A program made the translations under genes and the position numbers. DNA of 64,000 nt, taken from the NCBI GenBank assembly GCA_028673005.1, contig CM054120.1:59766057-59830056 (forward strand), in the 5' to 3' direction. The notes beneath the pieces are model-generated. The model was not told the origin of the DNA, searched no databases, and saw nothing but the letters and a program-made list of their open reading frames with translations. The stretch comes from Tanypteryx hageni (lineage: Eukaryota; Arthropoda; Insecta; Odonata; Petaluridae). Below are positions 1-11,520 of the stretch, in pieces. Every line of letters starts with the position of its first letter. Within the stretch, counting starts at the first letter, position 1.

Positions 1-1491
1 AGATAGTATTTCTAGAGACGCGCGGAATACAATCCATCGAGATCATAGAAATTCATTAAACATTTTAGCCAGTTTTTCACGCAAAATAACCGTATTTGCA
101 GATAATGAAATTAATTTTTGCCTGTTATGTTTTATTGATCTCCTAATTTGCGCTTACATCGCGACATATTTTCAGTAAAATAATAAGAGCAATAAACTGG
201 TTTCACCAATTATCTATTTGAAAATAAAATAATATTATTGTTCAAGCAAGTTATCTGGATAGCTGAATTAAAAAGGTTCAACTTTCGAAAAAATCTTCTA
301 GTATCACAATTAATGAAGATCCAGGATGACTAATTTAGTAAACATTACCACGAGGAATAAGTTTGTAATACAATATTTTATACGCCTGAGTACTCCCGCG
401 TGTTAGAAATAAATTTCCATTTGAATAATACTCCTCAAAATTTCTCATCTTTTCAAAACCCTAAAAGTCAAGTCGCAAAAAGTAATTGGAATAATTCTCA
501 AACTCGCACGAACGCTACACGTAGATACGCGTTCCAATCAAACAGGAAACTTCATGAAGGAAGAAGTCTAAAAGTAGATCGATGCAGAATTCGCTCCCGT
601 CACTGATCGAACTTGTAATCGCAACAGATGTTATCGACCATCGAACAGCCAATCTTCACCTCCCTAAACCTCTCGAACATTCTCCAAAACCTTCAACGCA
701 AATCACCTCTCTGAGGCGTTTCATCCAAAAGTCCACTATTCCCGAGGACATACTTCTCTAGATACAATAGGAGGACGGGAGTTCTATTCCCAGCGGCAAA
801 CGGAAATTTTGGAGACTAGTGACACCTATGCAACTGGTGCAGGATTAGCACGCATAAAAGATCGCCACTATCTGACTAAAGGTGGAGAGTAGACGCATGT
901 GTTACATGTACTTTGACGGACGACGCAATAGGTATGGGAAATGCCTGACACTACGCGCTGGAGTAGAGAATCTATGTGGAGGTAGTTAAAATAGTAATGA
1001 AGGGGACCGGACGTATCTTCAAAATATTCCTCTGGATATGGTAAACATTTGATAAGAGAAGATGAATTTTGCTGCAGGTCAGGCATGTCAAACTCGAAGA
1101 GGCATCAGGGCCGCATTAAAGCGATGGATGTCGTAGAAGGGCCTCATTAGAATTAAAGTTGTTTGATGAGGGCCAGAGTTAGAAAAAATATACTTTTTCA
1201 AGAAGATTAGAGGTCTGTTATGCAAATAACAATCATTCAGAAACCTCAATAACTAAGAAAAAATTTTTGTCTTCTTTACATAAAAACACATTATTGATAT
1301 AAAATCTCGAACGATTCAGTTACGACCAAAGTTCGCTTTCGGACCGCACCAAGGTGTGTGCCACCCGCGAACCGCCAGCTAGACATGCCAGCTGCAATAA
1401 ACTATTTATTGAAAATTTCTTGCTATTATTGGCGATTCGTCCGAAGTTTTTGAGAGTAAGAAAGTTTTGCCACCGTTTTCAAAGAATAATA

Positions 1492-1495
<4 letters not shown>

Positions 1496-1533
<38 letters not shown>
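1496..1533. repeat. (TA)n microsatellite
   Basis: About 19 uninterrupted TA dinucleotides are seen directly in the sequence. Confidence 0.95.
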
Positions 1534-1534
<1 letters not shown>

Positions 1535-3396
1535 CCAGAGAAAATAAGCTATAAAAATTAAAAAACGTAACCTATTTTCCAAAAAAAATTCTTCGATAGA
1601 AGCTACTCCCTTTAACTAAGAGAAAACTCAAACTTTTACCATTTGTGTTTCCAATAAACTAAAACAAAGCAACAAGCAGCTTAATGTAAAAGAGCATGCA
1701 ATAGTTGGGAGTAATCTGGATTGGCACAAAAAGTTATAAAATCAAAAATTAATAAGCCAGGTAATTAGGTTCTTGCATATAAATATAACGGCTCTTGCAT
1801 AGGAAAATGGATAGGTAACTGATAAAAGCGTCGAAATTATTCCGTAAAATAATACAGGAACAGTTGGTAAAATATTTGTTGTACACATTAAAATTTATTT
1901 CGATAAAATACAAAATTTATTATTTTGATTTAGTAATTTATACGTATTTACGTATTAAATTTGAAATAGAGTGAAGAACGTCTGTCATATTATTCACCTT
2001 CGGATGTATCTCCTTTCAATTTAAAAACAGCTTTTTTGTATTATTTTCTATTTGATATACCACCTTTCATCGAAGATGAATTTTTATGATACAGATGACC
2101 CTCTCATCATAAAAATAACGCGGTTATGAATTAAAAATTATTTTATCGAGGCTATTAGCACTTATATACGAAAATGGTACGCTCAATTTCACCGCGACAG
2201 ATGTAATTGAAAATGGCCAGACAGGGCTCCAATTTGTTACACACTAACGCTCAAGGACGTGATACGACATAGCTAAAATGTCCAACCCGGCTTCTACACA
2301 TTGCAAAATAGTTTCTATTGCAGTCGCGGTTGAAAGTTTTTCATTAATTTTGCCATTTTTACACGATAGGTAAAATACATTTCCATTGCATTTATATTTA
2401 TACCTGGTGGTCTTACCCTTAAAACTCTGAAATCCAACAAAACTCGCTGATTATCAAGAACCGATAAAACTATATATGACCACTTCTCTTTCTCTCTCTC
2501 ACTCTCTTTCATACTCAGACACACCCACCGCTGTTTTTCTTAATAATCCACCGACCCAAATTCAAACGGTCCTCTCGCCCCTTCCTTCAAATTCCTTCAA
2601 CCGCGATTTTTCTTACTGTTTACAATTTCTGGTCACTATCCTTTCTTCACCCGCTTGCCAATCGCAATTCCTTCCTTCTCTCCTTTCCCCTCAACTTTTC
2701 CCCACCCCTAACCCGAGCCAGAGACGCACCCAATGGGGGTGTATGTGTCAATGTTTGAGTTAGAACGCCTGCCTATTTTTATCTATCCGGCCAGATTTGC
2801 AATGCCGAAAGAAAGTCCACACTCACTCAGTGAAATCACGGTTAGGGCTCAGCCCACGGCATATAAATACGTCTTTGTTGTGGTGTGATTTCATTACTTG
2901 ATGGCAAATAGGCTCTTCACAAACATGATGATATTAAGAAATAAACACCACTATTTAGTATATTTTAGTAAATTATATCGGTCAAAATGATTTACATTTT
3001 TAAAAACTGAACGAAAATATATCGATAATTCAAAACAATGCGTAAGTTACATTTGGACGGTAAATATTTTGTTAGTCTCTTCTTCAAAGTAACTTAAACG
3101 ACCATATGATGTGATAGGAATTTTTTTTATTATCTAAATTTAAAATTCTTATTTAAAATTTTTTCATCATACTTGATCCGTATTCTTTAAAGATAATAAA
3201 ATAATACAATAGCACGGAGTACACGAGTGCTTTAACTGTCGGAAAGTATTGGATAATTTCGAGAAAATAAGGTTTTTACCTCGTTATTCGGCTCACTCTG
3301 TTTTATTTGTAATTTTTTATGCAACTTGGAATATTCTCACTTTTACACAGCTGCCAATAATTTAAAGCTTCTTTCGATATCTATTGAAGTGCATAT

Positions 3397-3539
3397 GTTC
3401 CGAAAATATAGATAAATACAATTGAAGTATTTTAGCACTATTTAGGGCCCCAGATATTGAACCGCTAGCCGCCACAATGAAACAATCCGCCACTGGATAT
3501 TTATTCAATTATATAATGTGTTCCGAAAATATAGATAAA
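3397..3539 (+). repeat. Pair of 20-bp direct repeats, 123 bp apart
   Basis: The words GTTCCGAAAATATAGATAAA at 3397 and 3520 are identical. The sequence between them is only weakly alike, so this may be the worn remains of a 123-bp tandem duplication or of a dispersed repeat. Confidence 0.5.
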
Positions 3540-5228
3540 CGAAATTGGTTTGTGCCATATATTTTCCGACTTTAATATACACTACATTTGTGTTATTTTA
3601 AGAGAATGTTGACGTTCTCCTTAAATAGCTAGATTTATTTAACGGAGCGATTGTGAAATTGGCATTTCCTGAAATTAATCGAGTTTTCACCACCGTAAAA
3701 AACTCAAAAAATACAATAATATATATTTCACTGCGGTTTAATGATAAAAAAGTAAAAATGGCAAATATTTTTTGTTAAAATAGAAATTTTCCGCTCGTAT
3801 CCCTCGTAGTTTTACGTCACCGCGGAAAATAAACAAGAAATAAAATGGTCAGAATACTCAAAACGTACAATAACGTCTTACATAATGTCTTTCATTTCAG
3901 TTAATAATTTGAAATGTACCCTAAGGCGGGAGAAGAAAAACGTAAGGAAGGTATTATCATCGAAATTCGCGGCGTCTGTATTCTCCAATATTTATACATC
4001 GATTGTATTTGCCGTAAAGGAATACTTCCTAAAAGAACGACCATCATGGTCATCGTACAAACCCTTTCCAAGTCTACTTTTAATGTTACAATCAAAAGAC
4101 ATGTGCGCTCCATCTCTATTCACGGTATATATTAACCGGCCTCACAGGATTTCATTTCAAATTAGTTGATTATATGGTATACATATGCATGAGAATTTAA
4201 ATCACTGCACACGGCAGACAGCAACATAAAATACAGTTTAACACAAAGTACAAAGGATTTTCATGATTCGTAATAACGAATTTGGCCATAACGAGGAAGG
4301 TTATATTAACCAAACTGAAAACAATGTATGAAAAGTAGTTGTATTAAAAGTATATTTTATTTTAACTGAATCCTTGTCTCGTGTTAAAAGCCATAATGGA
4401 TAGTTATTTTTAAATTACCGTCGGAAGACCAGAATTTTTCGTAAATTCGATCCTCTTTCATTGAGAGATGTTGCATGAACGAGGTCTTTAGAGTACGTAG
4501 TCACTATTTCATATTTTGAATAATTTCTTGACATGGATGTGCATTCCAGAGGACGAGTAGCTCTGGCTAAAGAAGTTGCAGTTCATATTGGTAGAGGACA
4601 AATTCATCGATTTTCTCATGTTTAACGGATAAACGCACTAATTATAATTTTGTTTGTTAAGACAAATATCCTAATGAAGAATGAATGATTAACCGTAAAA
4701 GAACCAATACGCGCGAATTCCCCGAAGCAAAATATTTTATACTTATAATTTAAAAAATATGCAGATAACTTAAAGAGTATAGATTGAACTATCCAGATCT
4801 CATCCTTACAAAATATTTGCTACAGTCTTATATTAAATTTTCACCCTCATTTTATTCTATTTGGGGGCAAAATCTCCGTAATACAAAATTGATTAATGGA
4901 AAGTGAACGTTTATAAGAAATAAAATAGAGTTCTACGCAAAAACATAAGTATATGTTGCTCATAATAACGAGATCGTTTTTTTAAATCATGAAAATTCAA
5001 TGTCCGTGAAGTTTAAACTAACGAGGTTATACTCTATATGGATTTTTTAAATTACCACAGCCGCTTCATACAATCTAACAATATTTAATACAATAATTCC
5101 TTTATAACATTTGATAAATTCGCCGCAATGTCGATTATCGCTTAAAAAATTAATTCCACCGCACATGTGCCATAAAATTTAGGGGAACACCACTTCAACG
5201 TTGAAATGAGATTTTTAAAATCCGTACA

Positions 5229-5314
5229 CGGGTTCTAGCCCTATGACTAAGTAAGCTTCTTTTGTTTGGCGTCGTTACGCAAGAACAGACAACCAAACAA
5301 AGCTTATAAGAACC
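5229..5314. repeat. Small imperfect inverted repeat (MITE-like hairpin)
   Basis: The left arm (TAAGCTT, a 3-nt insertion, then TTGTTTGG) at 5252-5269 is complementary to CCAAACAAAGCTTA at 5292-5305. Both sides also carry a GGGTTCT word at the outer edge. Two short arms around a ~20-bp loop fit a miniature inverted-repeat element. No target duplication was seen. Confidence 0.3.
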
Positions 5315-8300
5315 CAAACCGTATTTTCGTAGTCGGTTAAAATTTGATTCGACGGGCGCAAATCATTTAATTGAATATTTACCTTTAAAAAACCCGAGCG
5401 TCATCAAAGGGGAATGGAATTTAATAAAAAACATCCCATTTGAGAAAGTCTGTAAGATAGGCTGGATAAAAAAGGAAGACGAATGTCTTTTGTTGTGCCA
5501 AGTGGTCGCAAGGGATCAATGTTTCATGTTGAGGTCGTGCACGCGAGCTATGCTCGCCCGGTTGCAACTCTTAAAAAAAGAAACATTCGCGTCTTTTCTT
5601 TTCTCTCTCTCTTCTTCTTCTTTCCGGACTCGTATGGCTGCGATGCCGATTTGAATCGCTTTGTCTGAAACAAGCTTCCATTCGCTCAGACCAACTCCCT
5701 AGGAGTATGGCCGTTAATGGCTTGTCTGCTTAAATTCGAGTCGATATCCGTGTCTAATGCGGTGAGAAAAATAATTCGACGGACACGTTATAAACTCTTG
5801 ATGGGATAACTTCAGACGAAGGTTTTCGTAGGGTCGTGGTGAAAAACTGGTGTCGGTTTTCTGTGCCTGCTGCTGCGTATGATGTACCATTGTTTGATGA
5901 GATGTGATGACTAAATTGGAAAACTTTTAAAAGGAGCCTTTTTTATTTCGCTAAAGATATTTGTTTATAAATGTGTACGGTCGCGAAGTGAAGAGCAACA
6001 AATCTCCCCGATTATAATAATAGCTTAACTTTTACGTAAATATAGCATAACATAAAAACACGCAAAGATAGCGAGATTTTCAGTTTTTAACTCTATGTGT
6101 GGTTGAAATACTTTTTTGTTATTTAGTCTCCGGAGATCAATTTTCTCAATTTTGTTTACCGTGTAATATAGACAATCCCTTGGAAAAACACATTAATAAT
6201 TGATCATAAGGAATATGTTTACGTGCTATATAGATTTTATTCGGCATATGATTGATTCGCTTCAAAGTCTTTGTATTGGTTTAAAGATGTGAAACAGCAG
6301 CACCATCAGTTTTACGCATTAAGTTACATTCTAACAGTCAGCTGATCTGAGCGGGTAAAATCAGACTTGAATCCCTAGCTCTTAAAATAATAACTAAATT
6401 AGTTCATTGCATGATGATTACAATCGTAGGCATAATGCTGCGTACTAGCACTTGACCTAGCATCAAGAGGACTTTCTCGCTCCTTTGTTGATAAATTATC
6501 AAATTGCTGAAATGCAAAGATAAATAGTTGTATGTAATTTTTCAGGTAATAATGCATAGTTTATAAAATGAGATTATAATTCAAAATTAAATGTGGTTTG
6601 TTACGTTTTCAAGGTGATTGGCAGAGAGGCTGCTTCGTATTATTCCTGCATTCTTATTCTATTGGATACGTTAATGTACGCCCCTAAAAGATTTTTGTGG
6701 CATATTTTTTTCAAAGATAGGATATTTTGTGAAAAAGACACCTTTTTATTAAAGTGAGAGATGTTTTGAGAGCACATTACCATGAAAACTCTATTGCTAA
6801 TAGTCGAAGCCGACGCCAAATAAATATAAATTTAAGTATCTGGAAAAATTTATTCTGCTTTCCACAGGTGTAGAACAAGAGAATTATCAAGCTCGAATTA
6901 AGTCTGAAATCAAATTCGTAAAGCAACTGATGGCGCCTAATTTGTACCCTAAGTGTGAATATTTTTTATACCCTTTCTATGGCTATTGTTTGTCAGAGAA
7001 GCAAACAAATATAATGAATAAGTACATTTATGTAAACTTAACATTAAACTCAAAATGCCACATCATTTTCAATGTAAATGCTAATTTATTTCGGATATAT
7101 TTTTATGCTAACATACTTTTCTCGCAAAGTAAAATAATCCAGTACTCTATTTTTAATATGCATACCTCTAATATATTACATAATACCGGCACGAATTTGT
7201 GACTCGGACGCATTTTAGCGGACTGTTAGAATATTTACATAACTGAATTAACACGCTAAAAATGAACGTGAATTCGTTAAAATTGTTTCATTAGTAAAGG
7301 ATTTAAGCCGCGTCCACGTTCCTGGAATTGAGACACCGCAATACCGAAGTAATTTTGCTCCAGCTGCTCGTCATCAACTTTCCAGTTATATCTCGAAATA
7401 TATATTCACGATTCATTCAAACTGTTACAAAATTTTTGCCGATCGATCCAATACTTTGCCCAGAAAATTTTTTCATCTAAATAAAATTGTATCTTTTTGG
7501 TTTATTTCTCATATACAATTTCTCTTTTAACTACGCCAATTTTCTCTATTCAAATCGAGCGACACATTAAATGCTACGAATGAATTGCAACTGATTCACA
7601 TTTGCGGTCAGAATAACGTAACTCATGAAAAACACTCACTGCACGTGTATCTTTCTAATCAATCACCCTCGATCAACAATAACCCTGAATAATTCAAGAT
7701 TGGCACAAAGTGCTGAATGGGACACACAAATGTTTAACTACGAGGTTAACTGAGCAAAGCAATTCTCGAAAAATGAAATCTAATTCTACGCATCCTATCT
7801 AGTATGATAATGAGAAGGTATCGCTAACAATTATCCAAATGAAATAATTGACAAGGGTGAAAAGTTAATGCAATAATTTCTAAAATTTAAAAAGCTTGTT
7901 TTGATGAATTATTTGAGAAAAGTGTTAAGCCCGGCGTCCGCGACCAGCACTAATTTATCGCGGCTGCACTTACGGCTGAACAATTTTGTTATGTTCTCTG
8001 CAATGGCAGAAATGAAACCCTTTGAAACTTCAATCATGAAATTAAAGACAAGTTTCAAGTGCACAACTTCTCACCATTTGCCAATGTTAAATGCTTGAAG
8101 AGATGATAAACTAATATGAAAGATAAATAGGTTTCACCGGCTACTACGTCCACACAATATTGTTCGTAGTGATGGAAACGTGATAAACATTTGTGCCACT
8201 GACCGACAGAAACTATGAGTTCCTACCAAAGTAATTAAGTCATAAAAGCTTTAATTGAGGCAGTGAGGTTTAAATATCGTTCACAAATAAAGATATACTC

Positions 8301-8639
8301 ATAAATATAAATAACTGTCATGAAAGATAGTTATTCTCGTAATTTATAATTATTATTTGATAACATTTTACAAGATGAAAACCATTCCTATAAAAATAAC
8401 CTCTCTAAACGCGACACAACTAGAAGTAAACTCATTCGACTTACAGGCAAAATTCTCATTCGGGGAAAAATCGACAGACAGAATCGATATCAAGCAAAAA
8501 AGGCGCGCAGACTTCGAAATCGTCCGAAAAAAGCGTCCACGGCGGAAGCGAAGAAGAAACGCGGTCAAATGGGTGCGCATTTGGAGGCGAAAAAAACAGT
8601 AGATCGGGGGAAGAGAAATAAACGAATTAAAATATTTTC

Positions 8640-9000
8640 TATACTCACGATTTTATGGTTCAGATGCGCCAGTTCGCGTTCCGTCACCTTCCTCCGGTCC
8701 TGCTCCTGCTGCTGACGCTTGTATTGGTTATACTTGTAGAAGAGATACATTCCTGGAAGAGCCAATACGACCAACGGTTTCATAAGCGCCGAAGTGTTCA
8801 GGCTTCGCGGCATCGCTGATCGACGCCTTTGGTTTGATCCACCGGCGGCGGCCGACGGGCGCCTCGCCGCTGGCTCGCCGTTCTCCGCGCGGGAAGTCAC
8901 GCTTAAAGAGTTATTTAGCTCACGGGAAGAAAAATCTCACCTTCCGTTTTCCTAGCCGAGAATGCGGTTGCCATTAGCCTGTGCGGCAGAAGCCTTTGAA
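8640..9000 (-). promoter_or_regulatory. CpG-rich patch, probable promoter/5' region of the minus-strand gene
   Basis: Base composition changes sharply from the AT-rich surroundings to a GC- and CpG-rich stretch, strongest at about 8810-8900, that contains and lies upstream of the exon start at 8813. In arthropods such patches often mark the 5' end of an expressed gene. No TATA box or initiator could be fixed with confidence. A second donor-like GTGAGA at 8940-8935 follows a short open frame starting with ATG at 8974, so an alternative upstream exon is possible. Confidence 0.35.
8649..8813 (-). CDS. Coding exon 1 (partial gene): small single-pass membrane protein, family not recognised
   Basis: The exon encodes 55 residues from ATG at 8813-8811 (good Kozak context, G at -3) to a splice donor: the coding triplets AAA ATC are followed at once by GTGAGTAT on the minus strand, so it ends in phase 0 after Ile55. 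Residues about 12-28 (KPLVVLALPGMYLFYKY) form one hydrophobic segment. After it comes a basic, glutamine-rich, probably helical stretch with QQQEQDRR and RELAHLNHKI. This suggests a small tail- or signal-anchored membrane protein. A longer frame reaching 8900 begins with GTG, which is unlikely in a nuclear gene, and an in-frame TGA lies further upstream. Codon use and amino-acid pattern look like real coding sequence, unlike other open frames around. An inner ATG at codon 11 is an alternative start. Downstream exons were not found, so function is unknown. Confidence 0.6.
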
Positions 9001-9649
9001 GGCCGAATTATTTGCTTCTATGTTAGTAGTTAACGCTATGGCGCTCTTTACTTCTTGTTAGTTGGTTAGAATGATCTTACCGTAAAATAACCTTTTATGT
9101 TTCGCTGTTAATACTTCTTCGTCGAATTCTTTGGTCAGAATCTCTTTCTTCTTAACTTTCAACTATCGTCAATGGCGCAAATACTTGACACTTCGTCGAC
9201 AGCTCCCTCTCACCTAATTGTTAGCTACTAAATACTTTCCACGAATATCGGTTAAAGGTTTCCCTTACAAACACTTTCGACCGAAGGAATCTATTTATAC
9301 AGATTATTTGCCATATGGCACTTTTAATAGGTTATGTAGGACGCCTTCAAATCTACCGTTTCCTTTAAACGCGGACTAGCTCAATTTCGACAGCTTGATC
9401 AAATCCAAGTAATATCTAAAGCTGCATCTTCTGTATATCCGAAATCCACAATGCACGGCACTATTTATTGACTACGACCAACTCCCTACTTCGCTATTAC
9501 ATATGAATTTTAGACGGCAAGATAATTGCAGAACAATACTGCTAAAGCTGTCCTAATATAACTTACTACCGCGACTAACCTTAAATGTTTCTAACTACAC
9601 ATTCTAACCGCTAAAGCCAACACCAACACCCCGTTGACTAACACGAGCC
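9001..9649. other. No gene recognised
   Basis: Mixed-composition DNA upstream (in the minus-strand sense) of the 8649-8813 exon. I see no open frame worth calling, no repeat and no clear site. It may carry the untranscribed upstream region of that gene. Confidence 0.4.
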
Positions 9650-11520
9650 TACATGACCTAACTACGGTAAGTTATGCTGTTGCCCTTGCTTATCTCGGCT
9701 ACCCGGCAGGGAAGAGCCGAGGCAGTAGATCCTTCCTCGACAACTGTCTGAAAAGTTGTGTGCCTCTCGAATGCGAGTCCCTCTGCCTAATGCCTGCTCT
9801 AGTTGGCGTTTGAGAGTCTCGCACACCTCTACTGTCAGTCGACTAAGTGCGCTCGACCAGGTGACCCGCAGGAAGATATGTAGGGGTTGAGGAGGGTGGA
9901 GTTGCGAGAGAGTCTGGGGAGGGGGCAAGCAGGATGCTCGGCAAATCAAATGAGAGGATGAAAAGTAGGAGCGGGGAGAACAAACCGGGCGAGGGAGGGG
10001 GGAGAAAACGGTGCGAAGTAAATGTTTTTACTGCGCTCGTGAAACGGACTAGGTGGCGTAAGAAGTGTAAGGAGGAGGAGGGTAAAAAATAAATAAAACT
10101 CCGGAAGTCTTCAATTTCGACGAACCTAAAATGGTCAATAGACCCTATTCGACCGGACCTCCGACAACTTCCCCCGCCGATATTTTAAGAGTTACTTCGT
10201 TCCCGCGTACACGTCACGAACGCGGAAAAAAATAACCTTACGCACTGTTACTCCTCCAGTCCTTGTATGGAGAGAGAAAGAGAGAGAGGAAGAACACTTG
10301 GTCACAGCGGGCCGGCATTTCTCCTCCTCCTTTTCCCCCCGGTCGGAGGCTCTGCCGAAACAAGGCACCGGAGACACCGAAGGCACCGCTATGTAGTTGC
10401 TGGTGGTCTGGGGCACGCGGACATCCCTCTCTACCCTTCCCACACGCCAGGGTATTATGACACGAGATTTCCCACATCTCCTCACACTCTCTCCCTCCTT
10501 CACGCACCCTCCCTCCTTCACACACCCTCCCTTCTCTCACTCACTCCAACCCGGAAAAAAACCCTCCCTTCCCTCAGATCTCTCCCGCCCCTTCCTTCCT
10601 TCCTCCTTGGCGGCGGGTGGGGGTAGATGAACCACCCTCTCCCTTGGACTACCCTCGGCCGTCTGCCTTCCTCCCTACCTTCTACGGCCTTCCCTGCCTC
10701 CCTCTCTCATCCTCTCTCCCCCTCACACTTCATCTCGACAGGTTCCACCCCCCACATCGTAACTCTCTCCAACCCCTCCATCGCTACGGCTCCTCTCTCC
10801 CTCCTCCTTTCCCCTTTGTCTCCCCCTCTCTTCCTGCCTTCCACTCAGACCCTTCTCCGACCTCTCGGAGGGCCTCTGGCAACGAGCCGCAGAAGGCGCG
10901 TCGATCGCCTCCGCGAAAAGGAGACGGAGAGTAAGAGAAGGAACGGAGAGAGAGAGACTGAGAAGAGGGGGTGGGTATAGTTAACTGAAGGAAGGTGGGG
11001 GTGTACTCGTGGCGCAGGAGCACGGGGTACCAGGCGGAGTCACACGTGTATGCATGGCCTACGGTGGCTCTAGATCGATAGGGTGGGAGGAAACGAGGCC
11101 CTCCACGCGGAGCAGCGGGTAGAAGTATTATTTTATTTTGATTTTTTTTTTTCGAAAAATATTTTTTTATCGGTGAGGACCGTAGTGCTCCAAAATCGCT
11201 AGATGTAAAATCGTTGCATGTAAAGGGTTTGAACGTTAGGCGTGTTAGCAGAGAGATAGAGGGAGGATGAGCGAGGCACGACAATGCGTGTCGGAATTGG
11301 GGAGCGGAGGGACAGGACACGAGAGAAGAATTCGAGGGGGTGTGTGCATGGTTGTGTACAGAGTGGAAAGTATTGGGTGGAAGGAATGATGAAGGGATGG
11401 GATTACTTGGTTGTTGAGGATTTAACAAGCGCGAGAAATCGTGCACGTGCGAGCACCCTATTAATTCGTTCCCGATATTCGGTGCGAGGGAGTAAGGAAC
11501 GATGGTTTGTCATTTGATCT
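9650..11520. other. GC/CpG-rich low-complexity island, possible regulatory DNA
   Basis: This stretch is rich in G+C, with CpG dinucleotides and long polypyrimidine or polypurine runs (CCTCCCT, CTCTCC and GAGGGG words). Open frames occur on both strands in several frames at once (for example 10784-11446 minus and 10267-10626 plus), but they translate to Pro/Ser/Leu- or Arg/Gly-rich low-complexity chains with no domain. That pattern follows from absence of stops in skewed sequence, not from coding. A promoter, 5' UTR or first intron of an unseen gene is the best guess. Confidence 0.35.

Larger units (their letters stand above)
1..8640. other. AT-rich DNA, no gene recognised
   Basis: I see no gene here. 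Open frames are short, overlap on both strands, and show no known domain or convincing splice structure. The stretch holds a (TA)n microsatellite, a CT-rich patch around 2477-2745, a pair of 20-bp direct repeats near 3.4-3.5 kb and a small hairpin near 5.25 kb. It could be intron of the minus-strand gene whose first recognised coding exon is at 8649-8813, because its next exon must lie on this side. I looked for a following exon and did not find one. Confidence 0.5.

Noticed and set aside
2855..2900. TATAAATA as a core promoter
   Set aside because: One TATA-like word in AT-rich DNA with no supporting initiator, gene or composition change.
3885..4169. Overlapping open frames on both strands near a TTTCAG acceptor-like site
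   Set aside because: No donor, domain or conserved pattern; translation looks random.
8357..8602. 81-codon plus-strand open frame with a basic tail
   Set aside because: No domain; it overlaps the probable intron of the minus-strand gene and its basic tail comes from purine-rich DNA.
8565..8900. Longer 111-codon reading of the membrane-protein exon
   Set aside because: It starts at GTG and runs through the GTGAGT splice donor into intron; the ATG at 8813 and end at 8649 are better.
10192..11446. Several 60-220 codon open frames on both strands
   Set aside because: They overlap each other in a GC- and pyrimidine-skewed region and encode no domain; open frames are expected from the composition.
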